Positions 8,073 to 17,242 of a stretch of DNA of 28,113 bases are shown one piece after another. Source of the DNA: Terrisporobacter othiniensis (lineage in GTDB: Bacteria > Bacillota > Clostridia > Peptostreptococcales > Peptostreptococcaceae); NCBI RefSeq assembly GCF_000808015.1, contig NZ_JWHR01000143.1, forward strand, positions 1 to 28,113. Direction: 5' to 3'. Within the stretch, counting starts at the first letter, position 1, and each line of letters opens with the position of its first letter. The translations under genes and the position numbers were made by a program. The notes beneath the pieces are model-generated. The model worked only from the letters and a program-made list of their open reading frames with translations, searched no databases and was not told where the DNA came from.

Positions 8073-8876
8073 TTAAAATGTTGGAACTATACTTCCTTCA
8101 TATTTTTCTTCTATAAATGACTTAACTTTATCACTAGTTAAAGCTTCAGTTAAGGCTTTTATTTTTTCACTATCTTTATTATCCTCTCTACAAGCTAATA
8201 TGTTAGCATATGGTGAATCACTAGCTTCTATTACTATTGCATCCTTTGTTGGATTCAAGTTAACATTTAAAGCAAAGTTTGTATTTATTACTGCAAAATC
8301 TACATCTTGTAAAGTTGATGGAACTTGAGCTGCATCTACTTCTACTATTTCTATATTCTTTGGATTTTTAGTTATATCTTTTGCAGTTATCAACTCTTTA
8401 TCTGCTACTTCTATAACACCATTTTTAGCTAGTAATTGTAAAGCTCTTGCTTCATTAGTAGCATCATTTGGAACAGATATTTTAGCTCCATCTTTTAAGT
8501 CATCTAAGCTATCAAACTTCTCAGAGTAAACGCCCATTGGTTCTATATGAACTTTTGCAGTATATGTTAATTTTAAATCTTTCTCTTTATTCATTTCTTC
8601 CAAGTATGGAATATGTTGGAAGAAATTTGCATCTAATTCACCTTCTGATAAAGATGTATTTGGAAGTACATAGTCATCAAACTCTACTACTTCTAATTTA
8701 TAACCTTTTTCTTCTAATAATGGCTTTGCTACTTCTAAAATTTCTGCATGTGGCGCTGGAGATGCTCCCACTTTTATAGTTTTATCTTCCTCTCCACTTG
8801 CTTTAGAACACCCTACAAATAATGATGCACTTATAACTCCTACTAATGTTAATCCTAATAATTTTTTTAATTTCAT
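8073..8876 (-). CDS. metQ: methionine ABC transporter substrate-binding lipoprotein
   Basis: A 267-residue NlpA/MetQ-family lipoprotein that captures methionine outside the membrane for MetNI. The signal peptide ends in a lipobox (LFVGC, Cys23). The mature domain begins with IKVGASPAPHAEILEVAKPLLEEKGY, the family hallmark, followed by LDANFFQHIPYLEEMN and the hinge segment KISVPNDATNEARALQLL. It ends in IEEKYEGSIVPTF. GGGGG about 8 bases upstream of the ATG is the ribosome binding site. It is the last gene of the metNIQ unit, but the 234-base gap after metI holds two dispersed-repeat copies, so a separate promoter or reduced coupling is possible. Methionine rather than another amino acid is inferred from the SAM riboswitch upstream of metN. 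Confidence 0.95.
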   Translation of the reverse strand: MKLKKLLGLTLVGVISASLFVGCSKASGEEDKTIKVGASPAPHAEILEVAKPLLEEKGYKLEVVEFDDYVLPNTSLSEGELDANFFQHIPYLEEMNKEKDLKLTYTAKVHIEPMGVYSEKFDSLDDLKDGAKISVPNDATNEARALQLLAKNGVIEVADKELITAKDITKNPKNIEIVEVDAAQVPSTLQDVDFAVINTNFALNVNLNPTKDAIVIEASDSPYANILACREDNKDSEKIKALTEALTSDKVKSFIEEKYEGSIVPTF

Positions 8877-8964
8877 TTTTAAATCCCCCTTGTATGTATT
8901 ATTTTTATACTATAAATTTTATAATTCAATCATATTTATTAATGCTACAAGTATAGCGAATTTA

Positions 8965-9100
8965 TTTAAGTAACAAAGTTGCCTAAAGTAATAACGAAAG
9001 CATCTTGTTGAATTGACGCTATGAGCGTAGCAAATCTTTATTTTTAGCAACAGATTTTTCTAAAGCGGTATCGAAGAAATATTGTTGGCGATATAAAATG
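8965..9100 (+). repeat. dispersed repeat copies B1 and B2 in the metI-metQ gap
   Basis: Two degenerate copies lie in tandem. B1 has CTAAAG at 8983 and ATCTTGTTG at 9002-9010. B2 (CTAAAGCGGTATCGAAG at 9060, TTGTTGGCGA at 9082-9091) is close to the copy before rseP. Together they occupy most of the non-coding gap inside the met operon. Confidence 0.65.
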
Positions 9101-9110
9101 TACTCACATT

Positions 9111-9773
9111 TTATTTTAGTTTTTTATATGCTAAGTCCCCTGCACTTTGTATAATCTGTACCATTATAATAAGCGTAACTACAACATATACCATTACTGA
9201 AGTATCAAATCTTTGATGGCCATAAACTATAGCAACTTTTCCAAGACCTCCAGCTCCTACAGTTCCTGCCATTGCCGTACACCCTAATATAGAAATTATT
9301 GATAAAGTAATTCCAGATACTATCGATGGCATTGCTTCTTTTACTATTACTTTGAATATTATTTGTAAATTTGTAGCTCCAAAAGATTTTGCAGCTTCTA
9401 TCAATCCTTCATCCACCTCGTTTAACGCTGTTTCAATCACTCTTGCAATAAATGGTGCAGCACCTATAGTAATAGGAACTATAGCCGCTGTTTCCCCAAT
9501 AGATGTTCCAACAATAAATCTTGTAAAAGGTATCAGTGCTATTAATAAAATAATAAACGGAAAACTTCTTACCATATTCACTATAAATCCTAATATGCTG
9601 TACACAGTTTTATTTGGCTTAAGTCCTCTCGGCTTAGTTACCACTAAAATTACTGCCATTATAAATCCTAAAATTGTTGCTACTATAGTTGGTACGATTA
9701 TCATATACAACGTCTGAAGTAAAGCTTCTCCAAGTATTTCAGTTAAATAAATATATAAACTAGTTTTATTCAT
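9111..9773 (-). CDS. metI: methionine ABC transporter permease
   Basis: A 220-residue integral membrane permease of the D-methionine/NlpA-type importer. There are five hydrophobic segments, starting at residues 15-45 ([20 protein letters not shown]). The coupling-helix motif that docks on the ATPase is [26 protein letters not shown] at about residues 140-165. [25 protein letters not shown] follows and is highly conserved in MetI. The ATG overlaps the end of metN by 8 bases, so the two are translationally coupled. A complete MetNIQ transporter is encoded here. Confidence 0.96.
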   Translation of the reverse strand: MNKTSLYIYLTEILGEALLQTLYMIIVPTIVATILGFIMAVILVVTKPRGLKPNKTVYSILGFIVNMVRSFPFIILLIALIPFTRFIVGTSIGETAAIVPITIGAAPFIARVIETALNEVDEGLIEAAKSFGATNLQIIFKVIVKEAMPSIVSGITLSIISILGCTAMAGTVGAGGLGKVAIVYGHQRFDTSVMVYVVVTLIIMVQIIQSAGDLAYKKLK

Positions 9774-10731
9774 TTATGATTTCCTCCCATCTGACTTTTT
9801 TCTCATCTAGATATTTTTTTATCTTTTCTCTATGATCATTAGAAACATTTATTATTAATGATCCCAATATATCTTCTCTGTATTTTTCTAACTTACCACA
9901 TATGATAGAGAAGTTTATGTCCAAATCCCTTGCCATGGAAGTTATTATAGAATCATTAGATATTTCTTTTGGGAAGATTATTCTTATATTAGTCCCCTTT
10001 GGTAAAACAATATCATCTTCTCCAACTAATTTTTGTAAGTTTTTAGAGTTTTGTAAAAACAACTCTTCTGTATCCCCAATTTCTAGCACTTCACCATATT
10101 CCATAATCGCCACTCTAGAACAAATTTGTTTTATTACTTCCATTTGGTGAGTAACCATAATTATTGTTATATTCAACTTCTTGTTTATATCTTGTAATAA
10201 ACTTAATATGGATTTTGTTGTGTTTGGATCTAAAGCTGATGTTGCTTCATCGCATAGAAGTACTTTTGGATTTAAAGCTAAAGCTCTTGCTATTGCTACC
10301 CTTTGTTTTTGACCACCACTTAAGTTTCTCGGTTTCATATTTTTCTTATCATGTATTCCTACTAATGTTAAAAGTTCATCTACTCTTTTATTTATTTCAT
10401 CTTTTGGATATTTAAAACACTCCAGTGGCAGCGCCACATTTTCAAATACTGTTTTTCTTTCTAACAGTGAAAAATGCTGAAATATCATTCCTAAGTCTTT
10501 TCTTAAAAGTCTAAGGTTTTTTTCATTTAATTTTTTCACTTCCCTATTTTCTACTGTTATGCTTCCTTCTTCATAAGCCTCAAGCCTATTTATACATCTA
10601 AGTAACGTAGATTTACCAGCTCCACTATGGCCTATTATTCCAAATATCTCACCTTTGTTTATATGAATATTAATATTATTTAAAACTTTTGTTTTTCCAT
10701 AATACTTATTAACTCCTGATATTTGTATCAT
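9766..10731 (-). CDS. metN: methionine ABC transporter ATP-binding protein
   Basis: A 321-residue ATPase that powers methionine uptake. Walker A is GHSGAGKST (residues 34-42), the Q-loop follows at MIFQHFSLL, the ABC signature is [15 protein letters not shown], Walker B is [12 protein letters not shown], and the switch His is in [10 protein letters not shown]. The last 80 residues form the NIL domain, which binds methionine and inhibits transport when the cell is full (feedback control known for the family). AAGGGGGGG precedes the ATG. Transcription is controlled by the SAM-I riboswitch about 100 bases upstream. Confidence 0.97.
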   Translation of the reverse strand: MIQISGVNKYYGKTKVLNNINIHINKGEIFGIIGHSGAGKSTLLRCINRLEAYEEGSITVENREVKKLNEKNLRLLRKDLGMIFQHFSLLERKTVFENVALPLECFKYPKDEINKRVDELLTLVGIHDKKNMKPRNLSGGQKQRVAIARALALNPKVLLCDEATSALDPNTTKSILSLLQDINKKLNITIIMVTHQMEVIKQICSRVAIMEYGEVLEIGDTEELFLQNSKNLQKLVGEDDIVLPKGTNIRIIFPKEISNDSIITSMARDLDINFSIICGKLEKYREDILGSLIINVSNDHREKIKKYLDEKKVRWEEIINE

Positions 10732-10782
10732 TTTATTATTCCCCCCCTTAAAAGCCTCTTAGTTTTAGTCTAATAATTGTAT

Positions 10783-10811
10783 TAAAAAAAGCCTAAGTAT
10801 AAACTTAGGCT
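10783..10811 (-). terminator. regulated terminator of the SAM-I riboswitch
   Basis: On the minus strand, GCCTAAGT pairs with ACTTAGGC (stem arms within 10791-10810), followed by at least six T. The loop-side bases TTTATACT can instead pair with AGTATAAA (plus-strand 10823-10830) just after the aptamer, giving the antiterminator. Confidence 0.88.
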
Positions 10812-10827
10812 AAAATGACTAATTTAT

Positions 10828-10934
10828 ACTCATCTTTCAACTAATAATAGTTGCAGGATTTAGCACCATGTACAAAATTGTACTGGTTGCCGGGTTTCAT
10901 AGGGCCAGTCCCTCCACCACTCTTGATAAGAGTC
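10828..10934 (-). ncRNA. SAM-I (S-box) riboswitch controlling metNIQ
   Basis: Read on the minus strand, this shows the S-box core: CTTATCAAGAG, GGTGGAGGGACTGGCCC, ATGAAACCCGGCAACC, a P3-type hairpin GTACAATTTTGTAC, GGTGCTAAATCCTGC, and a closing GAAAGATGAG. These are the family's conserved blocks in the right order. High S-adenosylmethionine should favour the terminator and switch off the methionine importer. It lies between a strong promoter and metN. Confidence 0.96.
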
Positions 10935-10958
10935 TTTTTAATTTTTATTATGTTATAA

Positions 10959-10987
10959 ATGTTAACCATTTTTTTCTAAAATGTCAA
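10959..10987 (-). promoter_or_regulatory. sigma-A-type promoter for the SAM riboswitch and metNIQ
   Basis: On the minus strand, TTGACA (10982-10987, perfect) and TAACAT (10959-10964) are spaced 17 bases, about 25 bases before the riboswitch P1 stem. Confidence 0.75.
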
Positions 10988-11020
10988 TCATTTATTTTAT
11001 TTTTATAAATAATTTTTTTA

Positions 11021-11623
11021 TTATTTAGTTGTATTTTTTGTATTGTTATTTTCTATAGTTTTTCTATCGATTCCTAGTTTTGTATTCATATTTCTTAACA
11101 TATCACCAAATGTGTTTGTTACATTTTCCCCAGCTCTTACTGTATCATCTACTAATTTAATAAATTCATCTTGTGTTTTATTATAATCATTTTTAGTTAT
11201 TTTATCTAATTTTGCTATTTTACCATCTATATCTTTTATTAATTTCTCTCCTTCTGCAATTAAATCTTCATTCATTTTCTTTAATTCAGCATCATCAGTT
11301 TTTGCATCGTTTTTTAGACCATCTACAAATGATTGTATTTTTTCTTTACTGTCTTTGTAAGCAGCTTTTACATCACTTAAATATTTTTCATTTCCTGGAT
11401 ATTCTTTATTTTTATATGCGTTATTAGCGGTATCAACATCAGTATACATATTGTATCCACCTAGTGTTCCTACACTTTTATCGTATAGCCCTGTATAAGT
11501 ATTAAAAAATGTTTTATCTGCAACTTTGTCTGCACTTTCTGGTTGAGCTTGTTCTTTATTACTACACGCTACTGCAGTAAAAAGTAAAAGAAAAGATAAT
11601 GCTAGTGTTATAAATTTTTTCAT
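11021..11623 (-). CDS. lipoprotein of unknown function
   Basis: A 200-residue lipoprotein. A basic start and hydrophobic core end in the lipobox TAVAC with Cys20, so the mature protein is lipid-anchored on the outer face of the membrane. The mature part is highly charged and predicted helical throughout (YLSDVKAAYKDSKEKIQSFV, LKKMNEDLIAEGEKLIKDID), probably a helical bundle or coiled coil, and ends in an Asn/Thr/Lys tail. It resembles uncharacterised clostridial lipoproteins, and no enzymatic motif is visible. GGAGG precedes the ATG. The gene is single: metN's leader lies downstream and an AT-rich gap upstream. I cannot assign a function. Confidence 0.8.
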   Translation of the reverse strand: MKKFITLALSFLLLFTAVACSNKEQAQPESADKVADKTFFNTYTGLYDKSVGTLGGYNMYTDVDTANNAYKNKEYPGNEKYLSDVKAAYKDSKEKIQSFVDGLKNDAKTDDAELKKMNEDLIAEGEKLIKDIDGKIAKLDKITKNDYNKTQDEFIKLVDDTVRAGENVTNTFGDMLRNMNTKLGIDRKTIENNNTKNTTK

Positions 11624-11721
11624 TTAAGTTATCCTCCATTTTAAATTCTGTCTTTAAGAATTATTATCTCAAGTTTTTACTTTTTTATTTGCTTTAAAAA
11701 ATTTTCATTTATTTTTTTGAA

Positions 11722-11877
11722 TTAACTAAAAATTAAATCTTCCATATTAACTTCTGTTTGTTGCATTTTATTGTCAATTAAAAATTTTTGAGTATATTTA
11801 AGGGTTTGAATTTCATTTCTTCCTATTGCTGGATTAGAATCATACCATCTGTAAGAAAATTGCATTATATTAAACAT
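11722..11877 (-). CDS. possible small ORF, 51 residues, unknown
   Basis: An ATG-to-TAA frame of 51 residues with protein-like composition (QFSYRWYDSNPAIGRNEIQT near the start). No ribosome binding site lies at the right distance; AAGGAAAAG is about 25 bases upstream. It may be a gene remnant or a fragment of a larger decayed gene rather than an expressed protein. The rest of the 498-base gap (11624-12121) is very AT-rich and otherwise shows only an imperfect palindrome (GTTATAA/TTATAAC, 12039-12056) and the nrdJ terminator. Confidence 0.3.
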   Translation of the reverse strand: MFNIMQFSYRWYDSNPAIGRNEIQTLKYTQKFLIDNKMQQTEVNMEDLIFS

Positions 11878-12081
11878 ATATATTTGTTTATCATAATGCT
11901 TACTTTTCCTTAAGTGATTTAATTATTTTAGGTAAAGTTTTTTTATTTATAAAAATAAGATAAATTTTCTATTTTAAATAATTTATAGATTTTAATCTTT
12001 TTAATTCTTTGTTAAATATAAATTGATTATTAATTTTCGTTATAAATTTTTATAACTCCAAAATTTTTATGGATAATAAAT

Positions 12082-12118
12082 AAAAACAGTTGTTATAAAA
12101 AATATAACAACTGTTTTT
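12082..12118 (-). terminator. terminator after nrdJ
   Basis: AAAAACAGTTGTTATA (12082-12097) pairs perfectly with TATAACAACTGTTTTT (12103-12118), a 16-bp stem with T runs on both sides. It lies 4 bases after the nrdJ stop. Confidence 0.9.
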
Positions 12119-12121
12119 TCT

Positions 12122-14257
12122 TTAATTACATTTACTATATCCACATTGGAGGCATATTGTACAACCGCCTGTAGGTATTATAGATTCATTGCCACATTCT
12201 GGACAAATAAATTTTTCCTGACCTTCTTTAATTTGATGCTCTTCAGCCTTTTCTATTTTGTCTTCTTTAACCTTTTTTTCTTTATCAGATTTTTTGTCAT
12301 TTAATAAGACTCCACTTCTCTCACATCCATCTCTATAAATTGTTATACCTTTTAGTTTATTTTCCCATGCAGACATATAGATGTTATAAACACCTTCTAT
12401 TGTAGCTTCATATGGTAGATTTATAGTGGATGATATGGATGCATCAATATGCTTTTGCCAAGCTGCTTGCATAGCTATTCTTTCTTCTGGTTTTAAATTC
12501 ATTGCTGTTACAAATGTATTTGGTAATTCATTTTCATCAGTAATATCTTTTAAATTCATATATTCTTTAACTATTGGTGTATACACTTTGTAATAAACAT
12601 CCTGTGAGTGAAGAGTTTCTGTTTTTCTAGTATAGGAAATATTAAACATAGGCTCTATTCCTCCACTTATACCAAGCATGGTAGATATGGATCCTGTTGG
12701 TGGTATGGTTAATATTTGTGAGTTTCTAAGTCCATATTTCTTTACTAATTCTTTTACACCTTCATCTATATTATTTATAAAGAAAGGAGATTTAAATATA
12801 GCTTCTTCATTGTACTTCTCATAAGTACCTCTCTCTTTTGCTAGTAAAGCAGACTTTTTCACAGCACTATTTAACATAGATTTTGAAATTTTATCACATA
12901 AATCAATTGACTCTTCTGAGCCATATCTAATATTTAATTTTATAAGCATATCTGCTATACCCATAACTCCTAGACCTATTTGTCTATACTGAGATACACT
13001 TTTTTGTTGTTGTTTTAGTGGGTGAAGAGAAAGACCTTCTTCTAATACTTCATTTAATCCCAATATACAGTCTTCGACACAAGCTTTGAATTTTTCCATA
13101 TCAAATATGGCATTATCCGTGAATGGTTCCACAACAAACTCAGATAAGTTCATAGATCCAAGCAAGCAACTTCCTCCTGCTGGCAGTGGTTCTTCTGCAC
13201 AAGGATTAACACCATCATGTTTAAATTCTTTATCTTCACTTAATAGATGATATTTTCTTATGTTGTCCCAAAATAACATGCCTGGCTCTGCATAGTCCCA
13301 GTTGTTTTTAACTAGCTTCATAAATAACTCATAAGCATCTACTTGTTTTGTTATTTCTTCTTTTGTTGGTTCCATCAAAAATTTACAAGTATATTTTTCT
13401 TTATTTTTAACAGCTTTCATAAATTCATCACTTATTTTTACAGATATATTAGCCTTTGTGACTTTTTCCAAATCAGTTTTAACATCTATGAATTCTTCAA
13501 TATCTGGATGGCTTATATCCATGGAAATCATCAGAGCTCCACGTCTTCCTTTTTGCCCAATAAGTCCCGTAGTCATTGAATATAAATCCATAAACGACAC
13601 AGCTCCTGATGTGGTTTTTGCCGCATTATGTACTTCCGCCCCGTTTGGTCTAAGTTTAGAAATATCTATTCCCACACCCCCACCATAAGAAAATGTTCTT
13701 GCTAAATTTTTAGCTGTATCAAATATACTCTCCAAATTATCCTCTGGTGGTTCTAGAACATAGCAGTTTGAATAAGTAACCTTTATATTATCTCTATATA
13801 ATCCTCTGTTTGCTAAAATTCTCCCCGCAAATAAAAACTTTCTTTCTCTTATTAATTTTGCAATTTTATGATTTCCTCCACTAATTCTTTCTATCCATTC
13901 ATTAAAACTTTCTTCCTTATACTGATATTTATTTCTCCAGATAGATTTTTGTAACTCGTCCATATTCCACTTTGAATTTCTTATTTCAGTTCTTCTATCT
14001 CTATAAATAATATATTTTTTAGCAACATCTTTTCTATTAGATGACATTAACAAATCTTCTACTTCATCTTGTATATTTTCTACTGTAGCCTCTATTTCTT
14101 TATTTTGTATTTTTTCCTCTACCATTGTAGCTATATTTTCAGCCAATTCTCGATCCGTACCAAACTTGCTATTTATGGAAGATTTATATACTGCATTAAA
14201 TATCTTTCTTTTATCAAATATTTCTATTGTTCCATCTCTTTTACATACTTTTATCAT
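12122..14257 (-). CDS. nrdJ: adenosylcobalamin-dependent (class II) ribonucleotide reductase
   Basis: A 711-residue enzyme that reduces ribonucleotides to deoxyribonucleotides using adenosylcobalamin to make the radical, with or without oxygen. Residues 1-92 are an ATP-cone (VCKRDGTIEIFDKRKI) for allosteric control. Cys165 (TYSNCYVLEPP) and Cys364 (GGSCLLGSMNL) are the redox pair, and Cys353 in NPCAEE is the radical cysteine. FSYGGGVGIDISKLRP and LTIPPTGSISTMLGISGGIEP are further family blocks. After a charged linker (about 645-680) comes a zinc-ribbon-like tail with Cys685, 688, 699, 702, 705 and 710, used in re-reduction. A TTGACA (minus strand, 14327-14332) could be a -35, but no good -10 follows. 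No cobalamin riboswitch is seen in the 213-base upstream gap. Confidence 0.96.
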   Translation of the reverse strand: MIKVCKRDGTIEIFDKRKIFNAVYKSSINSKFGTDRELAENIATMVEEKIQNKEIEATVENIQDEVEDLLMSSNRKDVAKKYIIYRDRRTEIRNSKWNMDELQKSIWRNKYQYKEESFNEWIERISGGNHKIAKLIRERKFLFAGRILANRGLYRDNIKVTYSNCYVLEPPEDNLESIFDTAKNLARTFSYGGGVGIDISKLRPNGAEVHNAAKTTSGAVSFMDLYSMTTGLIGQKGRRGALMISMDISHPDIEEFIDVKTDLEKVTKANISVKISDEFMKAVKNKEKYTCKFLMEPTKEEITKQVDAYELFMKLVKNNWDYAEPGMLFWDNIRKYHLLSEDKEFKHDGVNPCAEEPLPAGGSCLLGSMNLSEFVVEPFTDNAIFDMEKFKACVEDCILGLNEVLEEGLSLHPLKQQQKSVSQYRQIGLGVMGIADMLIKLNIRYGSEESIDLCDKISKSMLNSAVKKSALLAKERGTYEKYNEEAIFKSPFFINNIDEGVKELVKKYGLRNSQILTIPPTGSISTMLGISGGIEPMFNISYTRKTETLHSQDVYYKVYTPIVKEYMNLKDITDENELPNTFVTAMNLKPEERIAMQAAWQKHIDASISSTINLPYEATIEGVYNIYMSAWENKLKGITIYRDGCERSGVLLNDKKSDKEKKVKEDKIEKAEEHQIKEGQEKFICPECGNESIIPTGGCTICLQCGYSKCN

Positions 14258-14433
14258 ATTTTTCTCCTAAATATTTTTCGAATTTCTTTATTTTTATAAC
14301 CTTATGTTGTTTTTATATTATTTTTATGTCAATCATTGATATTTACTTTATGTATTTTTCATTTCATACTAATATATTTTGTACTCATTGATTTATTATT
14401 CAAAAAGTTGTTTAGTTTTTTATTCACTATAAA

Positions 14434-14461
14434 GCCCTCCTAAGAATAAACTTAGAAGGGC
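14434..14461 (-). terminator. terminator after the OpuC-type operon
   Basis: On the minus strand, GCCCTTCTAAG and CTTAGGAGGGC form an 11-bp stem with one G-T pair and a 6-base loop, followed by TTTAT. It lies 10 bases after the permease stop. Confidence 0.85.
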
Positions 14462-14470
14462 AATTTATAA

Positions 14471-16030
14471 TTAATCTTTTATTAAGTTTTTTTCTACTAA
14501 ATAATCATGTGCTACTTTTTCTGGAGTTTGTCCTTCTTCATCAACTTTATAATTTAATTCAATCATATCATCTTCATTTATTACTCCACTTAATTTATTT
14601 AGTACTTCCTCTGTTTCAGGATATTTTGAAATTAAATCTTCTCTAACTAATGGTACAGCATAATAAGGCGGGAAGAATGATTCATCATCTTCTAACACTT
14701 TTAAATTGAATTTCTTTAATAATCCATCAGTAGAAAATGCATCTATTACTTGGGCATCTCCCCTTTGTAAAGCTTGATACCTTAAAGCACCATCCATACT
14801 TTTAATTTCCTTAAAATTCATGTCATAATATTTCTGTAACCCAGGTAAACCATCTTCTCTATTTTGAAATGCTAATGTTGGTGAAAATACAAATCCCTCT
14901 GAATATTTAGTTAAATCAGAATAAGTTTCTATATTATATTTTTTAGATACATCAGATTCCATAGCTAAAGTGTAGGTATTATTAAAGCCTATAGGGTCTA
15001 GTACTTTTATACCATATTCCTTATCTAAGTGTTCTTTTACACGATTGTATACATCATCAGCATCTCCTGTAGCTTCTTCTTTCATTATATTCATTAAAAT
15101 AGTTCCTGTATAATCTGCACACATGTCAACTTCACCACTTACTATAGAACTCCAAAGAACTGAAGTTCCCATGTTTAATTTTCGTTCAATATTATAATCT
15201 GTGTATTCTTCTAGTAAATCTGAATACATATTTCCAAGTATTAATCCTTCTGTGTAATCCTTTGAACCTACTACTATTGTATCCTTTTTACCAAAACTTT
15301 GTCCTATGGAAGTAAATAATATAACTACTACAACTACAACTGTACATACTTTTAATCCTGTATGACTACTCTTTCTTTTATCATTATGAGATTTTTGATA
15401 TGAATATTTACTCATAACTGATTTTTCTACCCTAGAGAATATATAATCCACTGAAAGAGCTAATATACAAGCTGGAATAGCACCTGCAAGAATCATTATA
15501 TTGTTTACAGTTTGAACTCCAGAAAATACTAAATAACCAAGTCCACCTGCACCTATAAATGCAGCTAAAGTCATAAGTCCAACAGCTGTTACTGCTGAAA
15601 TTCTTATACCAGCCATAATTATGGGAAGAGCTAAAGGTAACTGTATTTTATATAAAATTTGCTTTGAAGTAAGTCCAATTCCTGTGGCAGATTCTATTAT
15701 ATTTTTATCTATTCCAAGAATTCCTGTGGTAGTATTTTTTACTATAGGTAATAAAGAGTATAAAACAACCATCATTATGGCTGGTTTACTACCAATGCCT
15801 AGTACTGGTACTAACAATCCGAGTAACGCCATAGATGGTATTGCTTGAAATACATTAATCATACCTACAATATACTTTCTAAGTTTTTCATTTTTAGAAA
15901 CTAATATTCCAAGAGGTATACCAATAATAATAGCCACAACTATTGCTACAACAGTTAATTGAATATGTTGTATTAATAATGATATAATTTGGCCTTTTTG
16001 TGCTGATAAGTAATTTATAAAATTAATCAA
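14471..16030 (-). CDS. fused permease / substrate-binding protein of an OpuC- or EgtU-type importer
   Basis: A 519-residue fusion. Residues 1-215 are an ABC permease with about six membrane segments and the coupling motif ESATGIGLTSKQILYKIQLPLALPIIMAG, then AAFIGAGGLGYLVFSG. A further membrane anchor (about 228-245, VCTVVVVVVILFTSIG) leads into an OpuAC-type binding domain (about 252-519) that starts TIVVGSKDYTEGLILGNMYSDLLEE and includes VDMCADYTGTILMNIMKEE and the PPYYAVPLVRED strand. Fusions of this kind import quaternary amines such as glycine betaine, carnitine or choline; a subset (EgtU) takes ergothioneine. The ligand cannot be settled by eye. It overlaps the ATPase gene by 8 bases, so the two subunits are coupled and complete the transporter. 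Confidence 0.93.
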   Translation of the reverse strand: MINFINYLSAQKGQIISLLIQHIQLTVVAIVVAIIIGIPLGILVSKNEKLRKYIVGMINVFQAIPSMALLGLLVPVLGIGSKPAIMMVVLYSLLPIVKNTTTGILGIDKNIIESATGIGLTSKQILYKIQLPLALPIIMAGIRISAVTAVGLMTLAAFIGAGGLGYLVFSGVQTVNNIMILAGAIPACILALSVDYIFSRVEKSVMSKYSYQKSHNDKRKSSHTGLKVCTVVVVVVILFTSIGQSFGKKDTIVVGSKDYTEGLILGNMYSDLLEEYTDYNIERKLNMGTSVLWSSIVSGEVDMCADYTGTILMNIMKEEATGDADDVYNRVKEHLDKEYGIKVLDPIGFNNTYTLAMESDVSKKYNIETYSDLTKYSEGFVFSPTLAFQNREDGLPGLQKYYDMNFKEIKSMDGALRYQALQRGDAQVIDAFSTDGLLKKFNLKVLEDDESFFPPYYAVPLVREDLISKYPETEEVLNKLSGVINEDDMIELNYKVDEEGQTPEKVAHDYLVEKNLIKD

Positions 16031-17159
16031 GTATACTCACCTCCATTTCAAGGAACTGCTCACTTAAAACAGAAAGTAAACTACTTCTTGTTATTAGACC
16101 TGCCAACTTATTATAGCGAGTAATTACAGGTACATGGCCAATTCCCTCCCTATTCATTACTTCTAATATCTCAACTAAATTATTGTCATCATATACAAAT
16201 ATAGGCTCATCATTCATTATTTCACTTAAGTAGTGATTTTGAATTCCGTTTCTTCTAAGTTCTTTTATAGTAACAATGCCAAGAAAGTTTTCATCTTTAT
16301 CAACTACTAATAAACTATCTACTTTATTTGTTCTCATAATTTCCATACCTTGTATAACAGTTCTTGATCTTTTTACACTTACAGGATTTTTAATCATTAT
16401 GTCTCTAGCTTTTATGTATTCCGGTGCATTCCATAATCTATCACTACCTATAAAATTTTTAACAAATTCATTTGCCGGATTTCTAAGTAAATTTTCCACT
16501 GTGTCATATTGTTGAACTTTTCCATCTTTCATAATACATATTTTATCTGCTAATTTTAATGCTTCATCCATATCATGAGTAACAAATATGATAGTTTTCT
16601 TTAACTCTTCTTGCAGTGAATATAACCATTCCTGTAATTGAGTACGAGTTATTGGATCCAGTGCACTGAAGGGTTCATCCATTAAAATTATCTCTGCATC
16701 AGTTGCAATTGCTCTTACAAGCCCAATCCTTTGTTGTTGACCACCACTAAGCTCACTTGGATATTTATACAAAAATTCCTTAGGATCAAGACCCACCATA
16801 TTCATCAGTTCTATTGTTTTTTCTTCAATTTCTTCTTCAGTTTTCTCTTTTTTTAAATTTGGAATTAGCTCTATGTTTTCTTTTATAGTCATATGAGGAA
16901 ATAATCCTACACTTTGTATAACGTAACCAATATTTCTTCTTAGCTTAATAGGATTTTCCTTAGATATAGGTATGTCATTTATGAAAATTTCTCCCTTTGT
17001 AGGCTCAATTAGTTTATTTATTAATTTTAAGGTAGTAGTCTTTCCACAACCACTAGGACCTATTAAAACAACAAAGCTCCCCTCTTCTATTTTCAAGGAA
17101 ACATCATCTAATATTGTTTTCTTTCCTACTTTTTTAGAAATGTTCTTTATTTCTATCAT
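16023..17159 (-). CDS. OpuCA-type ABC transporter ATPase with CBS pair
   Basis: A 378-residue ATPase for the fused permease encoded next. Walker A is GPSGCGKTT (34-42), the signature is LSGGQQQRIGLVRAI, Walker B is EIILMDEPFSALDP, and the switch His is in IIFVTHDMDEAL. Residues about 250-370 hold two CBS domains (IMIKNPVSVKRSRTVIQGME and VPVITRYNKLAGLITRSSLL), which in OpuA sense ionic strength or c-di-AMP; whether this one does is not known from sequence. AAGGGGG precedes the ATG. A consensus promoter and an 11-bp leader hairpin lie just upstream. Confidence 0.94.
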   Translation of the reverse strand: MIEIKNISKKVGKKTILDDVSLKIEEGSFVVLIGPSGCGKTTTLKLINKLIEPTKGEIFINDIPISKENPIKLRRNIGYVIQSVGLFPHMTIKENIELIPNLKKEKTEEEIEEKTIELMNMVGLDPKEFLYKYPSELSGGQQQRIGLVRAIATDAEIILMDEPFSALDPITRTQLQEWLYSLQEELKKTIIFVTHDMDEALKLADKICIMKDGKVQQYDTVENLLRNPANEFVKNFIGSDRLWNAPEYIKARDIMIKNPVSVKRSRTVIQGMEIMRTNKVDSLLVVDKDENFLGIVTIKELRRNGIQNHYLSEIMNDEPIFVYDDNNLVEILEVMNREGIGHVPVITRYNKLAGLITRSSLLSVLSEQFLEMEVSILD

Positions 17160-17176
17160 AATATCCCCCTTCCAAC

Positions 17177-17206
17177 AAACAACTTATTATTTTTTATAAG
17201 TTGTTT
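17177..17206 (-). promoter_or_regulatory. 11-bp hairpin in the OpuC-type operon 5' leader
   Basis: AAACAACTTAT (17177-17187) and ATAAGTTGTTT (17196-17206) pair perfectly around an 8-base loop. The hairpin is in the 5' untranslated region between the promoter and the AAGGGGG ribosome binding site. No long T run follows on the minus strand, so it is more likely an mRNA-stability or regulatory structure than a terminator. Confidence 0.6.
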
Positions 17207-17213
17207 AAGATAT

Positions 17214-17242
17214 ATTATATCACTCCTTTTATGCGCATTCAA
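17214..17242 (-). promoter_or_regulatory. sigma-A-type promoter for the OpuC-type operon
   Basis: On the minus strand, TTGAAT (17237-17242) and a perfect TATAAT (17214-17219) are spaced 17 bases, about 55 bases before the ATPase ATG. Confidence 0.8.

Noticed and set aside
14367..14383. NrdR-box-like sequence (TACAAAATATATTAGTA on the minus strand) upstream of nrdJ
   Set aside because: Only one half matches the consensus and there is no second box at a helical spacing; likely chance in AT-rich DNA.
14258..14470. Cobalamin riboswitch before the B12-dependent nrdJ
   Set aside because: No B12-box-like conserved block or extended structure is visible in the short AT-rich gap.
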